A DNA stretch of 64,000 nt from CAWCHZ01 sp963795555 (lineage in GTDB: Bacteria; Actinomycetota; Thermoleophilia; Solirubrobacterales; Solirubrobacteraceae): NCBI GenBank assembly GCA_963795555.1, contig CAWCHZ010000002.1:868001-932000 (forward strand). Direction: 5' to 3'. The position numbers were made by a program, and so were the translations under genes. Positions within the stretch are counted from its first letter, which is position 1, and every line of letters begins with the position of its first letter. The notes beneath the pieces were generated by a model that did not search any database, was not told where the DNA came from, and saw only the letters and a program-made list of their open reading frames with translations. Shown here piece after piece: positions 55,216 to 63,270 of this stretch.

Positions 55216-56370
55216 ATGGCGACTCAGGCGACTCAGCCGGCGGGCAGTAGGGCAGCGTACGCGAGCGCCCAGCTGACGCTCGACGATCGCATCGAGCTGC
55301 TGCGCAGCATGCTGCTGATGCGGGGGATCGAGGAGCGCGTGCTGAGCCTCTACCGCCAGGGCAAGGTGCCGGGCTCCTACTACGACGGCCATGGCCAGGA
55401 GGCCGTCTCGGCCGGCGCGGCGTTCGCGATGGGGCCGGCGGATCGGCTCTGCCCGCTGCATCGCGACCTTGCGGCGCACCTGGTTCGCGGCGTTTCGCCC
55501 GCGCGCGTGATCGGCCAATACCTCGGCCGCGCCGGCGGCGTGACGGGCGGGCGCGATGGCAATGTGCACTTCGGCGACTGGCGACTGGGCTGCGTCGGGA
55601 TGGTCTCCATGCTGCCCGACATGATGCTCGTCGCGGTCGGCATCGCGATGGCCTTCCGGATGCGCGCCGAGCCGCGCTGCGCGATCGCCTGGTGCGGCGA
55701 CGGGTCGACCTCGCGCGGTGACTGGCACGAGGCGATGAACTGGGCGGCCGTACAGCGACTGCCCGTCGTGTTCGTGCTCGAGAACAACCAGTTCGCCTAC
55801 TCGACCCCATGCGCGGCGCAGTTTGTGGTCGATCCGATCCAGCGCGCGGCTGCCTACGGGATGCCCGGCGTCAGCGTCGACGGCAACGACGTCGAGGAGG
55901 TCTTCGAGGCGACCCGCGCGGCGCGGGCGCGGGCGATCGCCGGCGAGGGCCCCAGCCTCGTCGAGGCCGTCACGATGCGCATGCACGGGCACGCGGCGCA
56001 CGACCCGATGAGCTACGTCCCGGCGGAGCTGTTGGAGCAGTGGCGTGCGCGCGATCCGATCGACCGCCAGGCACGGCGGCTGGCCGAGCTGGGCGTGGAC
56101 GTCGAGGCCGTGCGTGCGGCCATCTCCGCGGAGATCGACCGGGCGACCGAGGAGGCGCTGGCGATGCCGATGCCCGATCCGGCGACCGCGACGCGTGACG
56201 CCTTCCACGAGGACGACGCCGACCCGCTGGGCGACGGCCGCGCGCCCTGGAGCGGCTTCGCGCGCGAGCCGGCGTCGGGCGCCGAGCGGGTGCCGCGGGC
56301 CGACTCGACGCGTAGCGACGATGAGCTGGGCGCGGCGCCCCATCCCAACGGTCACCGAACAGCGCCTTGA
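55216..56370 (+). CDS. 2-Oxoacid dehydrogenase E1 component, alpha subunit
   Basis: 384 aa. The ThDP-binding motif is CAIAWCGDGSTSRGDWHEAMNWAAVQRLPVVFVLENNQFAYSTP; before it are MLLMRGIEERVLSLYRQGKVPGSYYDGHGQEA and CPLHRDLAAHLVRGV. Forms the alpha2beta2 decarboxylase with the next gene. The set E1a-E1b-E2 without E3 could serve pyruvate, acetoin or branched-chain 2-oxoacids; sequence by eye does not settle this, though the gene layout fits branched-chain/acetoin types. The C-terminal 60 residues are a charged tail. ATG at 55216. Confidence 0.9.
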   Translation: MATQATQPAGSRAAYASAQLTLDDRIELLRSMLLMRGIEERVLSLYRQGKVPGSYYDGHGQEAVSAGAAFAMGPADRLCPLHRDLAAHLVRGVSPARVIGQYLGRAGGVTGGRDGNVHFGDWRLGCVGMVSMLPDMMLVAVGIAMAFRMRAEPRCAIAWCGDGSTSRGDWHEAMNWAAVQRLPVVFVLENNQFAYSTPCAAQFVVDPIQRAAAYGMPGVSVDGNDVEEVFEATRAARARAIAGEGPSLVEAVTMRMHGHAAHDPMSYVPAELLEQWRARDPIDRQARRLAELGVDVEAVRAAISAEIDRATEEALAMPMPDPATATRDAFHEDDADPLGDGRAPWSGFAREPASGAERVPRADSTRSDDELGAAPHPNGHRTAP

Positions 56371-57332
56371 CCGAGCTGACCTACCTGCAGGCGATCTCGA
56401 CCGCCCTGCGCGAGGAGATGGAACGCGACGAGCGCGTCTTCGTGATGGGCGAGGACGTCGGCGTGTTCGGCGGCGCCTTCAAGGTCACCGACGGCCTCTT
56501 CGAGCGATTCGGCGAGCAGCGGGTGATCGACACGCCGCTGGCCGAGTCGGGGATCATCGGCGCCGGCGTCGGCGCGGCGATCGCCGGTCTGCGGCCGGTC
56601 TGCGAGATGCAGTTCGCCGACTTCGTGGCGTGCGGGTTCGACCAATTGGTCAACGTCGCCGGCAAGCTGCACTACCGGCTCGGCCTGGCGGTTCCGCTGA
56701 CGCTGCGCCTGCCCAGCGGTGGCGGGTTCTCGGGCGGCCCGTTTCACTCGCAGAACCCGGAGGCGTGGTTCATGCACGCGCCCGGGATCAAGATCGTCGC
56801 GCCGTCGACAGCCGCGGATGCGAAGGGGCTGTTGCTGGGGGCGATCCGCGACCCCAACCCGGTCCTCTTCCTCGAGCACAAGAACCTCTACCGCCGCGTC
56901 AAAGGCGAGGTGCCCGACGGCGATCAGGCGACGGAGTTCCGCGCCCGCGTCGCGCGGGAGGGCTCCGACCTGGTCGTGATCACGTATGGCGCGATGGTCC
57001 ACGCGGCGCTGGAGGCCAGCGCGGATCTCGACGGCGCACGGGTGGAGGTGCTCGACCTGCGCTCGTTGGTGCCGCTGGATGAGCCGGCGATCTTTGAGTC
57101 GGTCAGGCGTTGCTCGAAGGTCGTGATCGTCGACGAGGCCAATGAGACGTGTGCGGCGGGCGCGCAGGTCGCGGCGCTGATCGCCGAGCACTGCTTCGAG
57201 GACCTCGACGGCCCGGTCGTGCGGGTCGCGACCGCGGACGTGCCGATCCCCTTCGCGCCCAGCCTCGAGCAGGCCGTGCTGCCCAGCGTCGCGCGAATCC
57301 GCGACGCCTGCCGCGAGCTGCTCGCCTACTGA
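56367..57332 (+). CDS. 2-Oxoacid dehydrogenase E1 component, beta subunit
   Basis: 321 aa, starting TTG at 56367 that overlaps the alpha stop (TTGA). Motifs: FVMGEDVGVFGGAFKVTDGL, DTPLAESGIIGAGVGAAIAGLRPVCEMQFADFVACGFDQLVN (beta interface), SGGGFSGGPFHSQNPEAWFMHAPGIKIVAPS, and AALIAEHCFEDLDGPVVRVATADVPIPFAP. Equal expression with the alpha subunit is expected from the overlap. Confidence 0.93.
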   Translation: MTELTYLQAISTALREEMERDERVFVMGEDVGVFGGAFKVTDGLFERFGEQRVIDTPLAESGIIGAGVGAAIAGLRPVCEMQFADFVACGFDQLVNVAGKLHYRLGLAVPLTLRLPSGGGFSGGPFHSQNPEAWFMHAPGIKIVAPSTAADAKGLLLGAIRDPNPVLFLEHKNLYRRVKGEVPDGDQATEFRARVAREGSDLVVITYGAMVHAALEASADLDGARVEVLDLRSLVPLDEPAIFESVRRCSKVVIVDEANETCAAGAQVAALIAEHCFEDLDGPVVRVATADVPIPFAPSLEQAVLPSVARIRDACRELLAY

Positions 57333-57333
57333 G

Positions 57334-58569
57334 ATGAGCGTCCCCACCGGCCAGCAGGCCACCACCGTCGACGTGACGATGCCCCAGATGGGCGTCTCCG
57401 TCGCCGAGGGCACGATCGTCGAGTGGCGTAAGCAGGTTGGCGACGCGGTCGCCCGCGACGAGCCGATCTGCCTTGTGTCGACGGACAAGATCGACGTCGA
57501 CGTCCCGGCCGCGGCAGCCGGGGTGCTGGCGGAGATCCTCGTGCGGGAGGGCGCGACGGTCGACGTCGGCACCGTGCTCGCGCGGATCGCGGTCGGCGAC
57601 GGAACGGCCCCGATCCCATCCGTCTCCGCCGCGGCTGCGACTCCGTCCGTCTCCGACGCCCGACACAAGGCGTCGGAGCCGGCTGAGGCCGGCGCCATCA
57701 GCGAGACTGACGAGCGACCCCCTACCGAGGGCCGCCGACGGGGCTATTCGCCCGTTGTCGCGCGCATCGCCGCCGAGCACGGCATCGACCTCGCCGCGAT
57801 CGCCGGCAGCGGCCGCGGCGGGCGCGTCACCAAGCAGGACGTGCTCGCCGCGGTCGAGCGTGCCGCAACGCCGCCGGCAGGACAGGGGTGGGGCCCACTG
57901 GACACCCCGGTTCCGCTGTCGCGCATGCGCCGCTCGATCGCCGAGCACATGGTGCGCTCGCTGCGCACCGCCGCGCACTGCACGACGATCGTCGAGGCCG
58001 ACATGTCGTGCATCGAGGCCGCCCGCCGGCCGGCCGGGCTCACCTACCTGCCGTTCGTCGCGCACTGCGTGATCGAAGCGCTGCGCCAGCTTCCGCTGCT
58101 GAACGCGACGCTCGAAGGCGAGCAGCTGACCGTCCACAGCGACGTCAACCTGGGCTTTGCGGTCTCGCTCGGCGAGCAGGGCCTGATCGTCCCGGTCGTC
58201 CAACGAGCGCAGGAGCTGAGCGCGGAGCGGCTCGGCGAGCGCGTGCGGGACCTCGCAACGCGCGCGCGCGAGGGGCAGCTGTCGCCCGACGAGGTCCATG
58301 GCGGCACGTTCACGATCACCAACCCGGGCGCCTTCGGCGCGATCGCGGCGACGCCGATCATCAACCAGCCGCAGGTCGCGATCCTCGACCTCGAGGCGGT
58401 CGTCCGCCGCCCGGTGGTCGTCGCCGACCGCGCTGGCAACGAGGCGATCGCGATCCGGCCGATCGCCAATTTGTGCATGTCCTGGGATCACCGCGCGCTC
58501 GACGGCGCCTATGCCGCACGCTTCCTGTCGGCCGTGCGCGAGCGCATCGAGCGCTACGGCGACGGCTGA
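57334..58569 (+). CDS. 2-Oxoacid dehydrogenase E2 acyltransferase
   Basis: 411 aa with one N-terminal lipoyl domain (VTMPQMGVSVAEGTIVEWRK; lipoylated Lys in STDKIDVDV), a linker rich in Ala/Pro/Ser, an E3-binding domain (YSPVVARIAAEHGIDLAAIAGSGRGGRVTKQDVLAAV), and the catalytic domain ending CMSWDHRALDGAYAARFL (His and Asp). Transfers the acyl group to CoA. The gene lies 1 base after the E1 beta stop. No E3 gene is in the window, so a shared lipoamide dehydrogenase is implied. Confidence 0.93.
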   Translation: MSVPTGQQATTVDVTMPQMGVSVAEGTIVEWRKQVGDAVARDEPICLVSTDKIDVDVPAAAAGVLAEILVREGATVDVGTVLARIAVGDGTAPIPSVSAAAATPSVSDARHKASEPAEAGAISETDERPPTEGRRRGYSPVVARIAAEHGIDLAAIAGSGRGGRVTKQDVLAAVERAATPPAGQGWGPLDTPVPLSRMRRSIAEHMVRSLRTAAHCTTIVEADMSCIEAARRPAGLTYLPFVAHCVIEALRQLPLLNATLEGEQLTVHSDVNLGFAVSLGEQGLIVPVVQRAQELSAERLGERVRDLATRAREGQLSPDEVHGGTFTITNPGAFGAIAATPIINQPQVAILDLEAVVRRPVVVADRAGNEAIAIRPIANLCMSWDHRALDGAYAARFLSAVRERIERYGDG

Positions 58570-58662
58570 CCGCCGCGGCCTCATCCGGGTTAGAGCCCCA
58601 GCGCGGCCGCTCGCCGCGCCTCGCTAGGCTGCGCTTCGACGCCGACGGCTGGAGGAATCGCG

Positions 58663-59730
58663 ATGCAGCTTGGGATGATCGGGCTGGGACGGATGGGCGC
58701 AAACCTCGTCCGCCGACTGATGCGCGCCGGGCATGAGTGCGTCGTCTATGACGTACATGCCGACGCCGTGGCGCAGCTGGCTGGCGAGGGAGCCGTTGGC
58801 GCGAGCTCGCTGGAGGAGCTGGTGGCGAAGCTGACCGCCCCGCGAGCGGCGTGGATCATGGTCCCGGCGGCGTTCGTCGGCGAGACCGTCGAGCGGCTCG
58901 CCGCGCTGCTCGAGCCAGACGACACGATCATCGACGGCGGCAACTCCTATTACCGCGACGACGTCGACCGCGCCGCGGCGCTGGCGCCACGCGGGATCCA
59001 CTATCTCGATGTCGGCACGAGCGGCGGGGTGTTCGGGCTGGAGCGGGGATTCTGTTTGATGATCGGCGGTGAGCCCCAACCGGTCGCGCGGCTCGAGCCG
59101 ATCTTTCGCTCGCTGGCACCCGGCGTCGAGGTCGCGCCCCGAACGCCCGGGCGCAGCGGCGACCCCGCAGCTGCTGAGCAAGGCTATCTCCACTGCGGGC
59201 CGTCCGGTGCCGGCCATTTCGTCAAGATGGTCCACAACGGGATCGAGTACGGGGTCATGGCCGCGTTCGCCGAGGGCTTCAACATCCTGCGCCACGCCAA
59301 CGCGGGCAGTCAGCAGCGCCAGACCGATGCCGAGACGACCCCGCTGCGCGACCCGCAGTACTACCGCTATGAGCTCGACACCGCCGCCGTCGCCGAGGTC
59401 TGGCGACGCGGCAGCGTGGTGGCGTCCTGGCTGCTGGACCTGATCGCCAATGCGCTCGCCTCCTCACCGGGACTCGAGCAGTTCGCCGGTCGCGTCTCGG
59501 ACTCCGGCGAGGGCCGCTGGACGATCATGGCCGCGATCGACGAGGGCGTTCCGGCGAGCGTGCTGACGACCGCGCTGTATGAGCGCTTCGCCTCACGCGG
59601 CGAGGCCGACTTCGCCGATCGCCTGCTGTCTGCGATGCGCAACCAGTTCGGCGGTCACGTCGAGCTGGGGACCGACTCGAACCAGTCGACGGCGTCGGCG
59701 AGCGCGCGCTCCGGCGAGTCGGGCGCGTAG
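58663..59730 (+). CDS. gnd: 6-Phosphogluconate dehydrogenase, decarboxylating (short, YqeC/GndA-like)
   Basis: Oxidises 6-phosphogluconate to ribulose 5-phosphate. 355 aa. Motifs: MQLGMIGLGRMGANLVRRLMRAGH (Rossmann), DTIIDGGNSYYRDD, LDVGTSGGVFGLERGFCLMIGG, GAGHFVKMVHNGIEYGVMAAFAEGF (catalytic Lys), and the family ending MRNQFGGH. About 22 residues after FGGHVE (from LGTDSNQSTASA) are extra and overlap the 3' end of hpnA by 76 bases on the other strand. GAGGAATCGCG precedes the ATG. Confidence 0.93.
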   Translation: MQLGMIGLGRMGANLVRRLMRAGHECVVYDVHADAVAQLAGEGAVGASSLEELVAKLTAPRAAWIMVPAAFVGETVERLAALLEPDDTIIDGGNSYYRDDVDRAAALAPRGIHYLDVGTSGGVFGLERGFCLMIGGEPQPVARLEPIFRSLAPGVEVAPRTPGRSGDPAAAEQGYLHCGPSGAGHFVKMVHNGIEYGVMAAFAEGFNILRHANAGSQQRQTDAETTPLRDPQYYRYELDTAAVAEVWRRGSVVASWLLDLIANALASSPGLEQFAGRVSDSGEGRWTIMAAIDEGVPASVLTTALYERFASRGEADFADRLLSAMRNQFGGHVELGTDSNQSTASASARSGESGA

Positions 59731-60635
59731 CCGAGCTCGCGCACCGCCTTGGCGCTCGAGAAGTACAGCGGCAGGCGCGCGAGGCGGACCTCGTCACGCA
59801 CGAGCAGGCGCGACTCGCGCCCGGTCGCCCGCCCACCCCAGTCGGCCAGCACCGCCAGCGCAGCCGCCGCCGAGTAGGGCACCGGCAGGCGCGGTGGACG
59901 TTGGCCGGCCTGCTCGGCGACGATCGCGAAGATCTCGCGCAGCGGCAGATTGGCGCCACCGAGCAGATAGCGCTCGCCGCGCTCGCCGCGCTCGAGCGCC
60001 AGCAGATGGCCGCGCGCGACGTCTCGCACGCCGACGACGCTGAGCCCGGTCGTGCGCATGTAGCCACGGATCCGACCCTGCATCACGTCGAGGACCATCT
60101 GGCCGGTCGGGGTCGGTCGCCGATCGCCCGGACCGACGACCGCCCCAGGGTTGACGATCACCACGTCGAGCCCATCATGCGCGGCCGCCAGCGCCAGCCG
60201 CTCGGCCTCGAGCTTGGTGCGCTTGTAGGGGACCCGCAGCTCCCATGGCGGCGGGCGATCGCGCTCGTCGGCCGGGCGCCCGCGGACGGGCCCGCAGGTC
60301 GCCGAGCTGCTCGTCACGACGAGGCGGCGGACGCCCACGGCGCGTGCGACCTCGAGCACGTTGCGCGTCCCCTGGACGTTAATCGCCTGCATCAGCGCGG
60401 CGTCGCGACGGCGGTAGCTGTAGAGCGCCGCGACGTGGATGATCGCGTCGCAGCCCTGCGCCGCGGCGGCGAGCGCGCTCGTCGAGCGCAGGTCACCTGC
60501 GAAATGGCGCTCGAGCAGCGCCTCCGCGGGCGGCGGCGTGCGCGAGAAGCCGAACACCTGATGGCCCGCCTGGGTCAGCGTGCGAGCTACGTGCGCTCCG
60601 ATGAACCCGCTCGCGCCCGTGACAAGCGCGCGCAT
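59655..60635 (-). CDS. hpnA: Hopanoid-associated sugar epimerase
   Basis: 326 aa extended SDR: ALVTGASGFIGAHVARTLTQAGH (cofactor), VTSSSATCGP (catalytic Ser region), VPYKRTKLEAERLAL (YxxxK), VVIVNPGAVVGPGDRRPTPTGQ. The HpnA group of NAD-dependent epimerases sits in hopanoid clusters and is thought to act on the ribosyl head group or a sugar, though no step has been firmly assigned. It follows hpnH after 27 bases. Its last 25 codons overlap the gnd coding end on the other strand (convergent overlap of 76 bases). Confidence 0.88.
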   Translation of the reverse strand: MRALVTGASGFIGAHVARTLTQAGHQVFGFSRTPPPAEALLERHFAGDLRSTSALAAAAQGCDAIIHVAALYSYRRRDAALMQAINVQGTRNVLEVARAVGVRRLVVTSSSATCGPVRGRPADERDRPPPWELRVPYKRTKLEAERLALAAAHDGLDVVIVNPGAVVGPGDRRPTPTGQMVLDVMQGRIRGYMRTTGLSVVGVRDVARGHLLALERGERGERYLLGGANLPLREIFAIVAEQAGQRPPRLPVPYSAAAALAVLADWGGRATGRESRLLVRDEVRLARLPLYFSSAKAVRELGYAPDSPERALADAVDWFESVPSST

Positions 60636-60662
60636 CAGCCGACGCTCGTCAGCGGCGCTGGC

Positions 60663-61667
60663 TCAATGGCCGAAGATCGCACGCAGCGATTGGCGCACGG
60701 AGCCCGTCGTGGCCAGCACCGCCGTGCTCTCGTAGCCGCAGTGCGCCATGCAGTTGTTGCAGCGGGGATCCTTGCCGCGCCCGTATCTGCTCCAGTCGGT
60801 CTGCTCGACCAGCTCGCGGTAGCTCGACGCATATCCATCCGCCATCAGATAGCAGGGCCGTTGCCAGCCGAAGATCGAGTAGCTCGGAATACCCCAGGCG
60901 GTGCATTGGAAATCAACCTTGCCCTCGAGAAAGTCCAGGAAGAGTGGGCTGTGGTTCAAGCGCCAGCGCCGCCGGCGCCCCTCGGCGAACGCCTCCCGGA
61001 ACAGCCGATGGGTCTGCTCCACGCCAAGGAAGTGCTCCTGGTCGGGAGCCTTCTCGTAGGCGTAGGCCGGCGAGATCATCATGTCGTCGACGCGCAGTTC
61101 ATCGTTGAGGAAGTCGAGCACCCGACGCACCGTGCTGGGCGAGTCGTGCGTGAAGAAGGTCGTGTTGGTGGTGACTCGAAAGCCGCGCTGCTTGGCCGCG
61201 CGGATCGCGGCGACCGCCTTGTCGAAGACGCCCACGCGCTCGACCGACTCGTCGTGGCGCTCGCGCAGCCCGTCGATGTGGACCGCCCAGGCGAAGTACG
61301 GGCTGGGCGTGAAGTTGTCGAGCTTGCGCTCCATCAGCAGCGCGTTGGTGCAGAGGTAGACGAAGCGCTTGCGCGCGATCAGCTCGCGCGCGATCAGGTG
61401 AATCTCGGGATGGATCAGCGGCTCCCCGCCCGCGATCGAGACCATCGGCGCGCCCGCCTCCTCGATCGCCCCGATCGCCTGCTCGACGGGCATGCGCTGA
61501 CGCAGCACATGGTCGGGGTGCTGGATCTTGCCGCAGCCCGAGCAGGCGAGGTTGCACTGAAACAGTGGCTCCAGCTCCACCACGAGCGGGAACTTCTCGC
61601 GCCGCGCGAGGCGCTGGCGCATCAGGTACGCGCCGACGCGGACGCTCTGGCGCATTGGGACGGGCAT
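60663..61667 (-). CDS. hpnH: Adenosyl-hopene transferase (radical SAM)
   Basis: 334 aa. Radical SAM cluster motif CNLACSGCGKIQHP; substrate-binding regions SIAGGEPLIHPEIHLIARELI, HIDGLRERHDESVERVGVFDKAV, and NTTFFTHDSPSTVRRVLDF. A C-terminal Cys-rich SPASM-like stretch DPRCNNCMAHCGYESTAVL is seen. HpnH attaches the adenosyl group of SAM to diploptene, the first step of extended C35 hopanoids. Start ATG at 61665-61667 overlaps the stop of a micro-ORF (TGATG). Confidence 0.95.
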   Translation of the reverse strand: MPVPMRQSVRVGAYLMRQRLARREKFPLVVELEPLFQCNLACSGCGKIQHPDHVLRQRMPVEQAIGAIEEAGAPMVSIAGGEPLIHPEIHLIARELIARKRFVYLCTNALLMERKLDNFTPSPYFAWAVHIDGLRERHDESVERVGVFDKAVAAIRAAKQRGFRVTTNTTFFTHDSPSTVRRVLDFLNDELRVDDMMISPAYAYEKAPDQEHFLGVEQTHRLFREAFAEGRRRRWRLNHSPLFLDFLEGKVDFQCTAWGIPSYSIFGWQRPCYLMADGYASSYRELVEQTDWSRYGRGKDPRCNNCMAHCGYESTAVLATTGSVRQSLRAIFGH

Positions 61668-61705
61668 CAGCTGGCCCCACCTGCTCGTGCTGCCTGGACT
61701 GCCAT
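61667..61705 (-). other. Bridging micro-ORF (12 codons) between the hpnG-ispH fusion and hpnH
   Basis: ATG at 61703-61705 overlaps the ispH stop (TGATG) and has a strong AGAGGAG ribosome-binding site. After MAVQAARAGGAS, the TGA at 61667-61669 overlaps the hpnH ATG (TGATG). The TGATGGCAGTCC and TGATGCCCGTCC at the two ends suggest a diverged junction duplication (period 38). Confidence 0.5.
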
Positions 61706-63270
61706 CACAGCACTCCTCTGCGGACCTCGGGGGGAAGCTTGAACTGCAACGTCTCGCTGGCCACGCGACGCTCGAAGACCTCGGCCTGCCCCATCACCCT
61801 CAGCGCGGCGAGCACACGCTGTACGAGCGACTCGGGCGCCGACGCTCCGGCCGTCAGGCCGATCGTAGCGGCGCCGGCCAGCCAGTCCAACTCGATCGCC
61901 GACTCGTCCTCGATCAAACGCGCGGGTGCGCCGTGCCGCTCGGCGACCTCCACCAGCCGCCGCGAGTTCGACGAGTTCTGCGAGCCGACGACGAGCATCA
62001 GGTCGCATTCGGACGCGAGCTCCTTGACGGCGTCCTGGCGGTTCTGCGTGGCGTAGCAGATGTCAGACGAGCGCGGTCCCACGAGCGCGGGGAAGCGCTC
62101 GCGCAGCGCATCGACGACGACCGCGGTGTCGTCGACCGCCAGCGTCGTCTGCGTCAGGTAGGCGACGCGCTGGGGATCCTCGACCTCCAGCTGCGCGACA
62201 TCGGCGACGTCGGTGACGATGCGAATGCTGTCCGGCGCCTCGCCGATGGTGCCCTCGATCTCGTCGTGGCCCCCGTGGCCGACCAGGGCGATCGTGTAGC
62301 CGGCGCCGGCGAAGCGGCGCGCCTCGGCGTGGACCTTGCTGACCAGGGGGCAGGTCGCGTCGATGACCTCCAGTGCCCGCCGCTGCGCCTCGTCACGGAC
62401 CATCGGCGCAACGCCGTGCGCGGAGAAGACGACCGTCGCGCCGTCGGGCACCTCGTCGAGCTCCTGCACGAAGATCGCGCCCCGACGCTCGAGCTCGGCC
62501 ACCACGTGCGCGTTGTGGACGATCTGGCGCCGCACGTAGACCGGCGGCCCGAAGCGCTCGAGCGCGTAGTCGACGATCTCGATCGCGCGCTCGACGCCCG
62601 CGCAGGACGCCCGTGGCGCGGCCAGCAGGATCGTGCGCGGGCGCACCGCCGCCGCCCACTGCGACAGCACGGCGGCCGCCTGGCGCAGCGCCCAGTAGCC
62701 GCGCCCGGCCCCGTCGACCAGCGCCAGCGGCCGCGCGAGCTCACGCGCCGGTGTGTCGACGACGGCGCGCACGACCGCCAGTGGGCGACCAGCAGCAGCA
62801 GCCGCAAGCCAGGCGGACTCCATGTCGGCGGCGATCGCCCCAGTTGCAAACAGCTCGGCGCGCTCGGCGTCGCGCACGAGATGATCGGTGGAGACGATCG
62901 GCCCCAGGCGCACGCGCAGGCCACGGCGGCGCAGCGCGCCGGCCAGCACGCCGGCGGCCGGGCAGGCGATCGTGCCCGCCGGGCTGCGCACCTCGGTCGC
63001 GACGACCAGCACACCGGGCGCCAGCGTCGGGTCGAGCGCCCCGCAGAAGCCGCTCACGGCGACCGCCGCGCCGGGCAGCGGCAGCGCCGTCGCGGTCAGC
63101 GAGTGACGCGGCCCCATCCCGGTCGGCACGACGTAGGCGCCCGGCCCCAGCCCGCGCCGCACGGCGCGCGCCTCGATGCGCAGCGGCGCCAGCACCAGCA
63201 GACCGCCGTCGCTGCCAGCCGGCGCTGCGATGCCAGCATTGGCTGGCCGAGCCGTCGTCGGCGCGCTCAT
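61705..63270 (-). CDS. Fusion: hopanoid nucleosidase-like domain (HpnG) + HMB-PP reductase (IspH)
   Basis: 521 aa with two enzymes in one frame. Residues about 23-205 form a nucleoside-phosphorylase-like domain: VLAPLRIEARAVRRGL, VVPTGMGPRHS, VSGFCGALDPTLAPGVLVVATEV, STDHLVRDAERAELFATGAIAADMES (the AADMES active-site signature), as in HpnG, which removes adenine from adenosylhopane. Residues about 210-521 are IspH, the last MEP-pathway step to IPP/DMAPP: APRASCAGVERAIEIV, YVRRQIVHNAHVV, VIDATCPLVSKVH, TQTTLAVDD, SDICYATQNRQDAV, VGSQNSSNSRRL; the three Fe-S cysteines are present. Start ATG overlaps the hpnE stop (ATGA). Confidence 0.93.
   Translation of the reverse strand: MSAPTTARPANAGIAAPAGSDGGLLVLAPLRIEARAVRRGLGPGAYVVPTGMGPRHSLTATALPLPGAAVAVSGFCGALDPTLAPGVLVVATEVRSPAGTIACPAAGVLAGALRRRGLRVRLGPIVSTDHLVRDAERAELFATGAIAADMESAWLAAAAAGRPLAVVRAVVDTPARELARPLALVDGAGRGYWALRQAAAVLSQWAAAVRPRTILLAAPRASCAGVERAIEIVDYALERFGPPVYVRRQIVHNAHVVAELERRGAIFVQELDEVPDGATVVFSAHGVAPMVRDEAQRRALEVIDATCPLVSKVHAEARRFAGAGYTIALVGHGGHDEIEGTIGEAPDSIRIVTDVADVAQLEVEDPQRVAYLTQTTLAVDDTAVVVDALRERFPALVGPRSSDICYATQNRQDAVKELASECDLMLVVGSQNSSNSRRLVEVAERHGAPARLIEDESAIELDWLAGAATIGLTAGASAPESLVQRVLAALRVMGQAEVFERRVASETLQFKLPPEVRRGVL

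Noticed and set aside
60635..60665. A relay micro-ORF between hpnH and hpnA (a TGATG is present at the hpnA start).
   Set aside because: The frame ending there has only an ATT near the hpnH stop; a TTG that does overlap the stop is in another frame.
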